Assembly: GCA_021414185.1 (NCBI GenBank)
Contig: JAIOOZ010000251.1
Location: 1-8,078 of the forward strand
Direction of reading: 5' to 3'
Source: Betaproteobacteria bacterium
GTDB lineage: Bacteria; Pseudomonadota; Gammaproteobacteria; Burkholderiales; SG8-41
Length of the DNA stretch: 8,078 bases
The notes under the pieces: model-generated
What the model saw: only the letters and a program-made list of their open reading frames with translations
What the model was told of the DNA's origin: nothing
Databases searched by the model: none
Made by a program: the position numbers and the translations under genes
Part shown: positions 1-7,068 of the stretch, piece by piece
Position numbering within the stretch: position 1 is the first letter of the stretch
Layout: every line of letters starts with the position of its first letter

Positions 1-1
1 T

Positions 2-1804
2 TTTCTCGCGCTCGCCGCGTCCATCGCGCTCGTGTGGTTCACCATCAACACGCCGGAACTGGGCAAAAACCCGCTGGTGACTACGATGGAAAAGGACTCC
101 GCCCTGTTCTTCGCGACCGAACGCGACATCACCACTCTCGCGCAGGACGCCAAGGCCGGCGCGGCCACGAGCATCGGGCTCTCCAAGGATTACGCGCTGG
201 TCAGCCTCCACGATGGCGGCCACTACTACGTGCGGATCGATACTCAGCGCCCCCTCATCATGGAACTCCTGAAGGACAAGTTGTCGCCCGCTGCACCCGC
301 CGTGTTCTCGCTGGCGGACATTCAGCCACCCGCGCCGCCCTTGACGGCATTCAAGCGCTCGCTTGACCCCGGATATCTTGCGCTGCTTGGCCCGCTCCTG
401 ATCCTCTATCTGATCCTGCAGATGAACCCGATGCGCGGCAGCAACCTGTTCAAGAACGTCGACAAGCCGGAAACGCGGTTCCGGGACGTGGTCGGCGTCG
501 AAGAAGCCAAGGAAGCTCTCGAGGACATCGTTGCTTTCCTGAAGAATCCGCAGAAATTCTCGGGGCTGGGCGCCAAACCGCCCAAGGGCATCGTGCTTGA
601 AGGCCATTTCGGCTCAGGCAAAACTTTGCTCGCCCGCGCGGTAGCCGGCGAGGCAGGGGTGCCCTTCATCGCTCTTTCCGGCAGCGATTTCAGTGACATG
701 TTCATGGGCGTCGGCGTGCGCCGGGTCAAGAAACTGTTTGCGCTGGCGCGCAGACAGGCGCCGTGCGTGATTTTCATCGACGAGATCGACGGGCTGGGAA
801 AACGCTCCGGCGGAAGTTCGTCCGGTGAGACCGAGAACAACCGCATCATCAATGCCCTGCTGGTGGAACTGGACGGTTTCTCGCCCAAAGCGGGGATCGT
901 CGTGCTGGGAGCCACCAACAACGTCGACAACCTGGATCCGGCGTTGATCCGTCCCGGCCGCTTCGACCGCACCTGCCATCTCGGGCTGCCGAATGTCGAT
1001 GAGCGCGAAGCGCTGTTCACTTTGTACGCCGCCCGACTGCTTACCGACGGTAAAACAGATTTCCGCCAACTCGCGCGCCTCTCCGCCGGGCTGTCGCCGG
1101 CGTCGATTGCAAATGTCGTGAACACAGCGGCGCTGCTTGCCGCCAAGGAAGATGCCGCGGTCGTAAGTCCGGATTACTTCCGGCGTGTGCTCGAGCAGCA
1201 CCTGATGGGCGGACCGACCGCAGCCGGACAAGCGGCGCTCAGCATTGCGGAACGCCAGCGCATTGCGGTGCATGAGGCCGGCCATGCGCTGATCGCCAGG
1301 CTGCTCAATGTCGGCGTGGTGGAAAAAGTCAGCATCCTCAAACGCGGCCGTGCGCTTGGCGTGACGCTGGTGACCAACGAGCAGGATGTGACTCTGCAGA
1401 GCGAACCGGAACTACGCAACAGAATGACCATGTTGCTCGGCGGGCGCAGTGCGGAAGCGCTGGTGCTCAAAACGGCTTCAACCGGCGCCGCCAATGACCT
1501 TGAGCACGTGTCGAGCATGGCCTACCGGATGGTGACCGAATTCGGTTTCAGCGGGAATATCGGGCCCTTCAGCTACGCCGGGTTGCCGGAACGCGAACGC
1601 CAGTCGGGAATCTATTCCGAAGCAATTACCGAGGCGCGCGCAATCGTCAAGGATATCGAGCGCCAGTGCGCCGAGTTGCTGCTGGCGCACCGCACTGCAC
1701 TCGACCGACTGACGGCCGAGCTGCTCGAGCATGAAACGGTAAGCGGGGAAATCGTGGATGAGTGTCTTTGCCCCGGCGGCACAACCAGAGCTCTGGCAGC
1801 ATAA
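2..1804 (+). CDS. FtsH-type membrane AAA+ zinc metalloprotease, divergent paralogue (5' end missing)
   Basis: This is a membrane-anchored ATP-dependent protease that should unfold and degrade membrane or soluble proteins on the cytoplasmic side. The frame is open from base 2, and the first codons read as a hydrophobic stretch (FLALAASIALVWF), the end of a first membrane segment, so the true start lies left of the window. Residues below are numbered from the GTG at 32. An extracytoplasmic domain (about 10-110) is followed by a second membrane segment (114-131). The AAA+ module has Walker A GHFGSGKT (191-198), a pore loop with F224-M-G226, Walker B IFIDE (D250, E251), and the SRH from GATNN (293) to RPGRFDR, with arginine fingers R310 and R313. 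The peptidase has HEAGH (414-418) and a likely third zinc ligand, D489 in AANDL. All catalytic elements are present. It differs from housekeeping FtsH in Walker A (His-Phe instead of Pro-Pro) and in the Ser/Gly-rich loop after Walker B. It is probably a second FtsH copy, so I give no gene symbol. Confidence 0.93.
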   Translation, partial: FLALAASIALVWFTINTPELGKNPLVTTMEKDSALFFATERDITTLAQDAKAGAATSIGLSKDYALVSLHDGGHYYVRIDTQRPLIMELLKDKLSPAAPAVFSLADIQPPAPPLTAFKRSLDPGYLALLGPLLILYLILQMNPMRGSNLFKNVDKPETRFRDVVGVEEAKEALEDIVAFLKNPQKFSGLGAKPPKGIVLEGHFGSGKTLLARAVAGEAGVPFIALSGSDFSDMFMGVGVRRVKKLFALARRQAPCVIFIDEIDGLGKRSGGSSSGETENNRIINALLVELDGFSPKAGIVVLGATNNVDNLDPALIRPGRFDRTCHLGLPNVDEREALFTLYAARLLTDGKTDFRQLARLSAGLSPASIANVVNTAALLAAKEDAAVVSPDYFRRVLEQHLMGGPTAAGQAALSIAERQRIAVHEAGHALIARLLNVGVVEKVSILKRGRALGVTLVTNEQDVTLQSEPELRNRMTMLLGGRSAEALVLKTASTGAANDLEHVSSMAYRMVTEFGFSGNIGPFSYAGLPERERQSGIYSEAITEARAIVKDIERQCAELLLAHRTALDRLTAELLEHETVSGEIVDECLCPGGTTRALAA

Positions 1805-1810
1805 CGAGCG

Positions 1811-2185
1811 TCAAAGCGCCGGGCCGGCGGTCTCCCGCAAATCCCGCGGCGGCGTTTTTGCGCTCCCGACTTCAAGCTCCAGCGGCCAGTAACGCCTGCC
1901 ATCGAGCGACTGCAGGCGATTTAATGCGGTGCCGAAAATAGTCAGCGCGTCCTTGAGCATGATGCAAGCCTGATCGTCCAGCCGTTTCGATGCCGCGTCC
2001 AATTCCAGAATGAGAATTTCGAACCGCGATTTCACGTCTGTCGCGCTGGTCAGCGGCAACGCCGCCACCCGTTCGGGCAGGCTTTTAAGCCGGTCGCCGC
2101 AACGGCTGGCATTGACGTAGGAACTCAGCAAAAAATAAATCACATGGTTGGTATCTGCTTCACGAATAACGTCGGTGATCGTCAT
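1811..2185 (-). CDS. Conserved-looking small hypothetical protein (124 aa)
   Basis: I do not recognise this family. The predicted protein is soluble, mostly helical and rich in Leu, Ala, Asp and Arg. It opens MTITDVIREADTNHVIYFLL and has no signal peptide or clear metal or nucleotide motif; one short hydrophobic patch (about 15-23) is too brief for a confident membrane helix. Support for a real gene: the ATG at 2185 has a GGAG ribosome binding site (2193-2196) seven bases upstream, and the amino acid composition is ordinary. The gene also fills the space up to the protease gene, stopping six bases from that gene's stop codon. The arrangement is tail to tail, so the two are not co-transcribed. 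A 12-base palindrome (CCAATAAATTGG, 2195-2206) overlaps the ribosome binding site and could be a regulator site. Function is unknown. Confidence 0.72.
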   Translation of the reverse strand: MTITDVIREADTNHVIYFLLSSYVNASRCGDRLKSLPERVAALPLTSATDVKSRFEILILELDAASKRLDDQACIMLKDALTIFGTALNRLQSLDGRRYWPLELEVGSAKTPPRDLRETAGPAL

Positions 2186-2192
2186 TGGCTTG

Positions 2193-2206
2193 CTCCAATA
2201 AATTGG
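2193..2206 (-). promoter_or_regulatory. Ribosome binding site with overlapping short palindrome
   Basis: On the minus strand GGAG (2196-2193) lies seven bases before the ATG at 2185 and fixes that start. The palindrome with CCAAT and ATTGG arms and a two-base AA centre (2195-2206) shares two bases with it. The central gap is too short for a stable RNA hairpin, so if it matters it would be as a protein site on DNA. That role is speculative; the ribosome binding site itself is clear. Confidence 0.45.
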
Positions 2207-2673
2207 ACGGCAGAATCAATCGTGCGTGGGCTGGCTTACTGATTTTGTGCTTCGGGACTTGCCGGGACTGGTGGCGACGCCTGTCGTGACTTCCGACGGT
2301 CTGCTGCGGACTATACAAATCCCGCCCGGAAATATTCTGTACGCTGGTGCACATATGGGCGCCTATTTACCACCGCACGGGTACGCTGAATATCCCGAAC
2401 GGGCGTCACTCGCCCGACTTCCCGGCTGAAAAACAGATAGATGCGCCGGCTTCTTTGAAACGATCTCAGGATTGGCGGGGAAGCAGGGCGGAATGGAAAG
2501 GTTTTGAAACCGATGCTTTCGCCCTCAACAGGAATACGCCGAATAAGAATTCCAAGTATATGTACGTCAGCAAACAGAACTCCTGCTTGGCGTGGTGGAG
2601 AATCATCGCAACGGTCGTGATTGAGAACGATGCACATCCTGACAACCACCCGTTACACCTGTCGAGGTGCAAC

Positions 2674-2895
2674 ATGAATGATTTGATAGGCCCTGCAGAA
2701 ATATCCGGCGATCTATTCGGGAATATATCGATCCCGCGGGGAACGCTATCGATCAGGCGCAGGCGCCCGCTCGAACTGAAAGTGGCAAGCGCGCTGTGCC
2801 GTCAACTCCGGCGCCAGCAGGCTCCCCGCGACAAGCGGCGAATTGCGCATCTCATCTGCATGAATCTTCTGTCGATGCTGAGGCACGGCTCCTAA
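2674..2895 (+). CDS. Candidate small Arg-rich ORF (73 aa), doubtful
   Basis: The ATG at 2674 is preceded by GAGGT (2664-2668) with a five-base spacer, a good ribosome binding site. The frame runs 73 codons to TAA at 2893-2895. The middle of the product is strongly basic (RRRR near residue 30, further Arg/Lys clusters to about 56), followed by a short hydrophobic tail (LICMNLLSML). The ribosome binding site sits in the 3' arm of a CACCT/AGGTG hairpin (2656-2669), which could mask it. Against a real gene: no recognisable family, rare codons such as ATA and AGG, and a longer frame simply running through the start. It could equally be the remains of a decayed gene. Only conservation in relatives could decide. 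Confidence 0.2.
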   Translation: MNDLIGPAEISGDLFGNISIPRGTLSIRRRRPLELKVASALCRQLRRQQAPRDKRRIAHLICMNLLSMLRHGS

Positions 2896-3043
2896 CGAGA
2901 GGCAGGCGCCGCGTTCTACACCGCTGCAGCAAAAACCTGCCGGCTGCGCTGCGTCCCCACCGATTCACGGCGTAAACAAGTGCCGCACCGCGGCGCGCAA
3001 GCAGTGCCATGCCGGTTTTTCGGAAGGCAATCGCGCAATGCGA

Positions 3044-3049
3044 TAAAAT
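3044..3049 (+). promoter_or_regulatory. Possible -10 element for the ABC exporter operon
   Basis: TAAAAT matches five of six bases of the sigma-70 -10 consensus and lies about 120 bases upstream of the ATPase start. It stands out as an AT-rich island in GC-rich sequence. No convincing -35 hexamer lies 16-18 bases upstream; the T-run at 3016-3020 is too far away. This is a guess at the operon promoter. Confidence 0.2.
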
Positions 3050-3169
3050 AGGCGCGCATTCCAATCCCCGAACGTTGCGTCATACGAACCGCCACCAGGT
3101 TTAGATCCGTTTTTCGGTCTCCATAGCCCCGAACCCGGCGGAATTCCGGCTTCACTTTTCATCGCCTCC

Positions 3170-4092
<923 letters not shown>

Positions 4093-4096
<4 letters not shown>

Positions 4097-4128
4097 ACGT
4101 TTACGCCCTGGTGGAGAATCGCGCATGA
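4093..4128 (+). CDS. 11-codon mini-ORF linking ATPase and permease genes
   Basis: ATG at 4093 overlaps the ATPase stop codon as ATGA (4093-4096). The frame encodes MNVYALVENRA and stops at TGA 4126-4128, which again overlaps the permease ATG as ATGA (4125-4128). The mini-ORF start has a strong ribosome binding site, AAGGA at 4082-4086 with a six-base spacer. The permease has its own GGAG (4113-4116, eight-base spacer) inside the mini-ORF. The geometry suggests ribosomes could be passed from the ATPase through the mini-ORF to the permease. Its first five codons also resemble the permease's (ATGAAC then ACGC at matching places), so it may be a relic of a duplicated or displaced start. Translation is not shown; the structure is. 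Confidence 0.35.
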
Positions 4129-4886
4129 ACCTGCACGCAGTACGCGCGATTTACAATTTTGAAATGGCGCGCACGGCGCGCACGCTGATGCAGAGCATCA
4201 TCTCGCCCGTGCTGTCGACGTCACTCTACTTCGTGGTGTTCGGCAGCGCCATCGGCTCGCGCATCCCCGAAATCGGCGGCGTCAGCTACGGCGCCTTCAT
4301 CGTGCCCGGGCTCATCATGCTGTCGCTGCTGACGCAGAGCATCTCCAACGCGTCGTTCGGCATTTACTTTCCCAAGTTCACCGGCACGATATTTGAACTG
4401 CTGTCGGCGCCGATTTCTGGCTTCGAACTCGTGCTGGGCTACGTCGGGGCGGCTGCGACCAAGTCCATCGTGCTCGGCCTCATCATCCTGGCGACGGCAG
4501 CGCTGTTCGTGCCGCTCCGGATAGAACATCCGCTGACGATGATCCTGTTCCTGGTGTTGACCTCGGTGACTTTCAGCCTGCTCGGCTTCATCATCGGCAT
4601 CTGGGCCGATGGCTTCGAGAAGCTGCAGCTCGTGCCGCTCCTGATCATCACGCCGCTGACTTTCCTCGGCGGCAGCTTTTATTCGATCGACATGCTGCCG
4701 CCCTTCTGGCAGACGGTCTCGCTGTTCAATCCGGTGGTCTACCTGATCAGCGGCTTTCGCTGGAGCTTCTACGACCTGTCGGATGTCGGCGTCGTAGTCA
4801 GTCTGTCGATGGCACTGTTGTTCATGGCGGTATCGCTCGCCATCGTCGGGTGGATTTTCAAAACCGGCTACCGGCTCAAGACTTAG
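4125..4886 (+). CDS. ABC-2 type transporter permease, YadH-like
   Basis: This is the inner-membrane channel subunit that pairs with the upstream ATPase. The 253 residues carry about six hydrophobic segments, roughly 24-42, 55-76, 106-130, 136-159, 166-187 and 222-245, the usual ABC-2 membrane core. Family marks are SYGAFIVPGL before the second segment and PLTFLGGSFYSI followed by LPPFWQTVS and NPVVYLISGFRW (177-213), which match the YadH type closely. The length is near that of E. coli YadH. The ATG at 4125 is supported by GGAG at 4113-4116, and the protein opens MNLHAVRAIYNFEMAR, a normal cytoplasmic N-terminus. It lies 28 bases after the ATPase gene and 15 before the binding-protein gene, consistent with one transcript. 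The direction is presumably export; the substrate cannot be told. Confidence 0.94.
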   Translation: MNLHAVRAIYNFEMARTARTLMQSIISPVLSTSLYFVVFGSAIGSRIPEIGGVSYGAFIVPGLIMLSLLTQSISNASFGIYFPKFTGTIFELLSAPISGFELVLGYVGAAATKSIVLGLIILATAALFVPLRIEHPLTMILFLVLTSVTFSLLGFIIGIWADGFEKLQLVPLLIITPLTFLGGSFYSIDMLPPFWQTVSLFNPVVYLISGFRWSFYDLSDVGVVVSLSMALLFMAVSLAIVGWIFKTGYRLKT

Positions 4887-4901
4887 CGCGGGGTTTCGCA
4901 A

Positions 4902-5861
4902 ATGAAACGATTGCTTATCATCATTGCCGGCATCCTGCTTTGTGCCGGCCGCACGATGGCGCAGGACTATCCCTCGAAACCGATCCGCTTCATCATTCCG
5001 CTGGCGCCCGGCGGCGGCGGCGACATCCTCGCGCGCTCGATAGCGCAAAAGCTCAACGAAAAATGGGGACAGCCGGTCATCGTCGATAACCGGCCGGGTG
5101 GCGGCGGCGTGATCGGCACCGAAGTCGTAGCCAAGGCGCCGCCCGACGGCTACACGATACTGATGATAGCCACCAACCACACCGTCAATCCCAGCCTGAT
5201 CCCCAAATTGCCGTATGACGCTATCGCCGATTTTGCACCGGTTACCCAGTTGACAGCCTCGCCGAACATTCTGGTGCTGCATCCCAGCCTGCCGGCGACT
5301 TCACTCAAGGAATTGATCACCCTCGCGCGCCAGCGCCCGGGCCAGCTCAATTATTCTTCCGCCGGCAACGGCACCGCCGGGCATCTCGCCGCAGAGCTTA
5401 TGAAGATGATGGCAAAAATCGATGTCGTGCACGTTCCTTACAAAGCCGCGCCGCAGGCGCTGTCCGACCTGGTCAGCGGCCAGATACAACTCCAGTTCAG
5501 CAATCTGATGACGGCGTTGCCGCACGTCAAAAGCGGCAGGCTGCGCGGCATCGCGGTGACCACCATGCAACGCTCGCCCGCCATCCCGGAACTGCCGACG
5601 ATGGACCAGGCCGGCCTGCGCGGCTATCGCGTGGACCAGACGTACGGCGTGGTCGCGCCCGGCCGCACGCCCGCGCCCATAGTCGCCAAACTCAACGGCG
5701 AGATCGTCAGCATATTGAAGTCACCGGATATCGGGCAGCGCATGTCGGCCGAAGGCGCGATGCTGGTCGGCAACACGCCGCAGGAATATCTGGACTATCT
5801 GAAAGCTGAACTGCAGAAGTGGACCAGGGTCGTGAAAGAGGTCGGCATCCGTCTCGACTGA
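4902..5861 (+). CDS. Bug/TctC-family periplasmic substrate-binding protein
   Basis: This is a periplasmic solute-binding protein of the tripartite tricarboxylate transporter type; the family binds small carboxylates and related compounds. It has a signal peptide (MKR, hydrophobic 4-15, likely cut after A20 in RTMA-QDYP). The mature protein begins with the family hallmark YPSKPIRFIIPLAPGGGGD, then the second glycine-rich loop NRPGGGGVIGTEVVAKAPPDGYT. The 319-residue length is typical. No membrane components of such a transporter (TctA, TctB) are in the window, which is common for the many orphan Bug proteins of betaproteobacteria. The start at 4902 has only a weak G-run (4890-4893) upstream, but the signal peptide supports it. 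The gene follows the permease gene by 15 bases. Binding proteins are not part of ABC-2 exporters, so sharing a transcript need not mean sharing a function. The gene ends 13 bases from the convergent dioxygenase gene. Confidence 0.95.
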   Translation: MKRLLIIIAGILLCAGRTMAQDYPSKPIRFIIPLAPGGGGDILARSIAQKLNEKWGQPVIVDNRPGGGGVIGTEVVAKAPPDGYTILMIATNHTVNPSLIPKLPYDAIADFAPVTQLTASPNILVLHPSLPATSLKELITLARQRPGQLNYSSAGNGTAGHLAAELMKMMAKIDVVHVPYKAAPQALSDLVSGQIQLQFSNLMTALPHVKSGRLRGIAVTTMQRSPAIPELPTMDQAGLRGYRVDQTYGVVAPGRTPAPIVAKLNGEIVSILKSPDIGQRMSAEGAMLVGNTPQEYLDYLKAELQKWTRVVKEVGIRLD

Positions 5862-5874
5862 CGGGGCCGCAGAT

Positions 5875-6786
5875 TCAAACCGGCGCCGCACTGCCCTTCA
5901 CGGTCGTGCGGTACATCAGCCGCCGCTGCGGCAGCGCGTAATCGTTGATGGCGAGATGCTGGGTCGCGCAGTTGTCCCATATCAGGAAATCGCCCGCCTG
6001 CCACTGGTGGCGGTAAACGTAACGCGGCTGGGTGCTGTGCTCGATCAGGTAATCGCGCAGCTTGAGCCCCTCCGCTTCGTCCATGCCAAGCACCTTGATG
6101 ACGAACGCGACATTGACAAATACACACTTCCTCCCCGTGACCGGATGCGTGCGGATCACCGGATGGACGACGTCAGGGACTTTCGCCTTCAGATCGCCGG
6201 TCAGTTCTTCGCGCACACCGCCCTGCGCCTTGATTTTCGCCAGACGGCGCTCGTACTGCTGCGTGTAATTATGAACACCCGTAAGCCCCTCGGCGCGCTT
6301 TTTCACGTCGTCGGGCAATTCATCGTAGGCGACCGTCATGCTGGCAAAGCAGGTATCTCCCAAGGGCTTGCCGCTGTCGTCATGCGGCACTTCGAGCGCA
6401 TACAGGAGCGAGCCGCGGCTCGGCACTTTCATATAAGAGGAATCCGTATGCCAGACGCGGCCGGCGTCGGCATTGCCGATGTTGCGCCCGTTTTCGACGA
6501 TATTGGATACGACATAGACCTCGGGGCATGCGGCGAGCGAGTATTGGCGGTTGGTCGGCACCTCGACTTCGCCGAAATGCCGGCTGAACCGCACGTGCTG
6601 CTCCGGCGTGAGCTTCTGATTGCGAAACCAGATGACCGAGCGCTCGTGGAATATTTTTTCGATTTCACGGAACGTCGCGTCGTCTATGTCCTGCGCCAGA
6701 TCGATGCCGGAGATTTCGGCGCCGAGCGGCGCATCGGGATAACGAACTTCGAATTTTGTCGCTGGCATGGCAAGTGCTTTCTTCAT
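5875..6786 (-). CDS. TauD/TfdA-family Fe(II)/2-oxoglutarate-dependent dioxygenase
   Basis: This is a predicted cytoplasmic oxygenase that couples 2-oxoglutarate decarboxylation to hydroxylation of an organic substrate; TauD acts on taurine and TfdA on 2,4-D. The iron ligands are visible: H113 and D115 in VWHTDSSY, and the distal H277 in DNCATQHLAINDY. R289 and R293 in LPQRRLMYR fit the 2-oxoglutarate-binding arginines of TauD. The N-terminus shows the usual LGAEISGIDL (21-30) and HERSVIWFRNQ (47-57). The 303 residues compare with about 280-300 for the family. Two starts are possible: ATG at 6786, with no clear ribosome binding site, or ATG at 6768 (residue 7, MPATKFEVRY), which has a purine run upstream and matches usual family starts. 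The gene is divergent from the MmgE/PrpD gene and convergent with the Bug gene. The substrate is not predictable from sequence; the neighbourhood hints at a carboxylate. Confidence 0.94.
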   Translation of the reverse strand: MKKALAMPATKFEVRYPDAPLGAEISGIDLAQDIDDATFREIEKIFHERSVIWFRNQKLTPEQHVRFSRHFGEVEVPTNRQYSLAACPEVYVVSNIVENGRNIGNADAGRVWHTDSSYMKVPSRGSLLYALEVPHDDSGKPLGDTCFASMTVAYDELPDDVKKRAEGLTGVHNYTQQYERRLAKIKAQGGVREELTGDLKAKVPDVVHPVIRTHPVTGRKCVFVNVAFVIKVLGMDEAEGLKLRDYLIEHSTQPRYVYRHQWQAGDFLIWDNCATQHLAINDYALPQRRLMYRTTVKGSAAPV

Positions 6787-6937
6787 TGAGTGCGTTCAAG
6801 AGTGCCTAACACAATGAAACGCGCGATGCGCTGTCACGATTTTGGCTCAGGGCTAGAAGAAAGTCCCGCGGCTTGGTCATTCTAAGCAAGGGGCTTTTCG
6901 ACAACGCCATGGGCCAAAACTCGTGCCAGCCCGAAGG

Positions 6938-7036
6938 GTTGCAGCCAGAATCGGCGATGGCCGCGTTGCTCGTCTTGGTAATAGAATAACTATTACCTTC
7001 ACCGGGCGCCTTGCCCTCACCAATTCTGGCTGCAAC
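6938..7036. repeat. 99-base nested palindrome (large hairpin or miniature inverted-repeat element)
   Basis: Outer arms are a perfect 14-base inverted repeat: GTTGCAGCCAGAAT at 6938-6951 and its complement at 7023-7036. With three mismatches the arms extend to 24 bases (6938-6961 and 7013-7036). Inside lies a second perfect inverted repeat, GGTAATAG (6977-6984) and CTATTACC (6990-6997), around the loop AATAA. Both repeats share the same centre, base 6987. Of the three arm mismatches, two are C-A on the plus strand but G-U on the minus strand, so a minus-strand RNA would pair better: 23 of 24 positions against 21. No target-site duplication is visible outside the arms. Possible natures: a miniature inverted-repeat element, a structured leader RNA of the dioxygenase gene, or a large operator. 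The right arm ends 32 bases before the MmgE/PrpD start. Confidence 0.85.
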
Positions 7037-7057
7037 GCACACGTGTTTCATCCTGTT

Positions 7058-7062
7058 AGGGA
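7058..7062 (+). promoter_or_regulatory. Ribosome binding site of the MmgE/PrpD gene
   Basis: AGGGA lies six bases before the ATG at 7069 and fixes this start. It falls outside the large palindrome, which ends at 7036, so folding of that structure would not cover it directly. Confidence 0.6.
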
Positions 7063-7068
7063 CTCTTT

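Larger units (their letters stand above)
2186..3169. other. Intergenic region of about 980 bases, no convincing gene
   Basis: This stretch separates the minus-strand hypothetical gene from the ABC ATPase gene. Reading frames cross it on both strands, the longest being a plus-strand frame at 2347-2895, but their translations look like random sequence: many Arg, His, Pro and Cys, and no recognisable motif. Locally it is more AT-rich than the flanking genes, especially 2500-2730. It holds a weak small-ORF candidate (2674-2895), short hairpins at 2400-2416 (CGGGCG/CGCCCG, loop TCACT) and 2656-2669, and a possible -10 element at 3044-3049. It could be a decayed gene, a long leader, or a place for an unannotated small RNA. 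I see no transposase remnant, tRNA or long repeat. Confidence 0.6.
6787..7068. other. Divergent intergenic region between dioxygenase and MmgE/PrpD genes
   Basis: These 282 bases should hold both promoters and any shared operator. The right half is dominated by a 99-base nested palindrome (6938-7036). The left part (6806-6937) is unexplained. It includes a CCC-GAA-GGG mini-hairpin (6931-6938) touching the palindrome's left arm. A minus-strand frame of 81 codons (6806-7051) crosses the whole region including both arms, but its product has no recognisable features and I do not accept it as a gene. No convincing pair of -35/-10 hexamers was found on either strand. Confidence 0.6.

Noticed and set aside
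32..34. GTG at 32 as the true start of the protease
   Set aside because: The frame is open upstream and encodes the hydrophobic first membrane segment, so the gene starts outside the window.
406..1285. Long minus-strand frames within the protease gene
   Set aside because: The plus strand encodes an intact AAA+ domain there; the antisense products are Ser/Arg/Pro-rich with no motifs.
1817..1859. Intrinsic terminator for the protease gene
   Set aside because: The CGCCG/CGGCG stem (1817-1829) is about 25 bases from the T-run at 1855-1859, so it does not have terminator geometry.
2347..2895. 182-codon plus-strand frame as a gene
   Set aside because: No ribosome binding site at 2347, unnatural composition and no family resemblance; only its last 73 codons have a plausible start signal.
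4902..4961. Lipoprotein signal in the Bug protein (Cys14)
   Set aside because: The residue before the Cys is Leu, which does not fit a lipobox, and a standard cleavage site follows at A20.
4221..5282. 353-codon minus-strand frame
   Set aside because: It lies antisense to the permease and Bug genes, which have clear family motifs; the product is a low-complexity Arg/Asp/Gln/His mix.
5956..6789. 277-codon plus-strand frame
   Set aside because: It lies antisense to the dioxygenase, whose iron and 2-oxoglutarate residues are all in place.
6938..7036. Integron attC site
   Set aside because: The palindrome begins with GTT and ends with AAC, whereas attC sites begin with RYYYAAC and end with GTTRRRY; no integrase or cassette is present.
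6806..7051. 81-codon minus-strand frame as a gene
   Set aside because: It runs through both arms of the palindrome, so its sequence is better explained by that structure; no family or good start signal.
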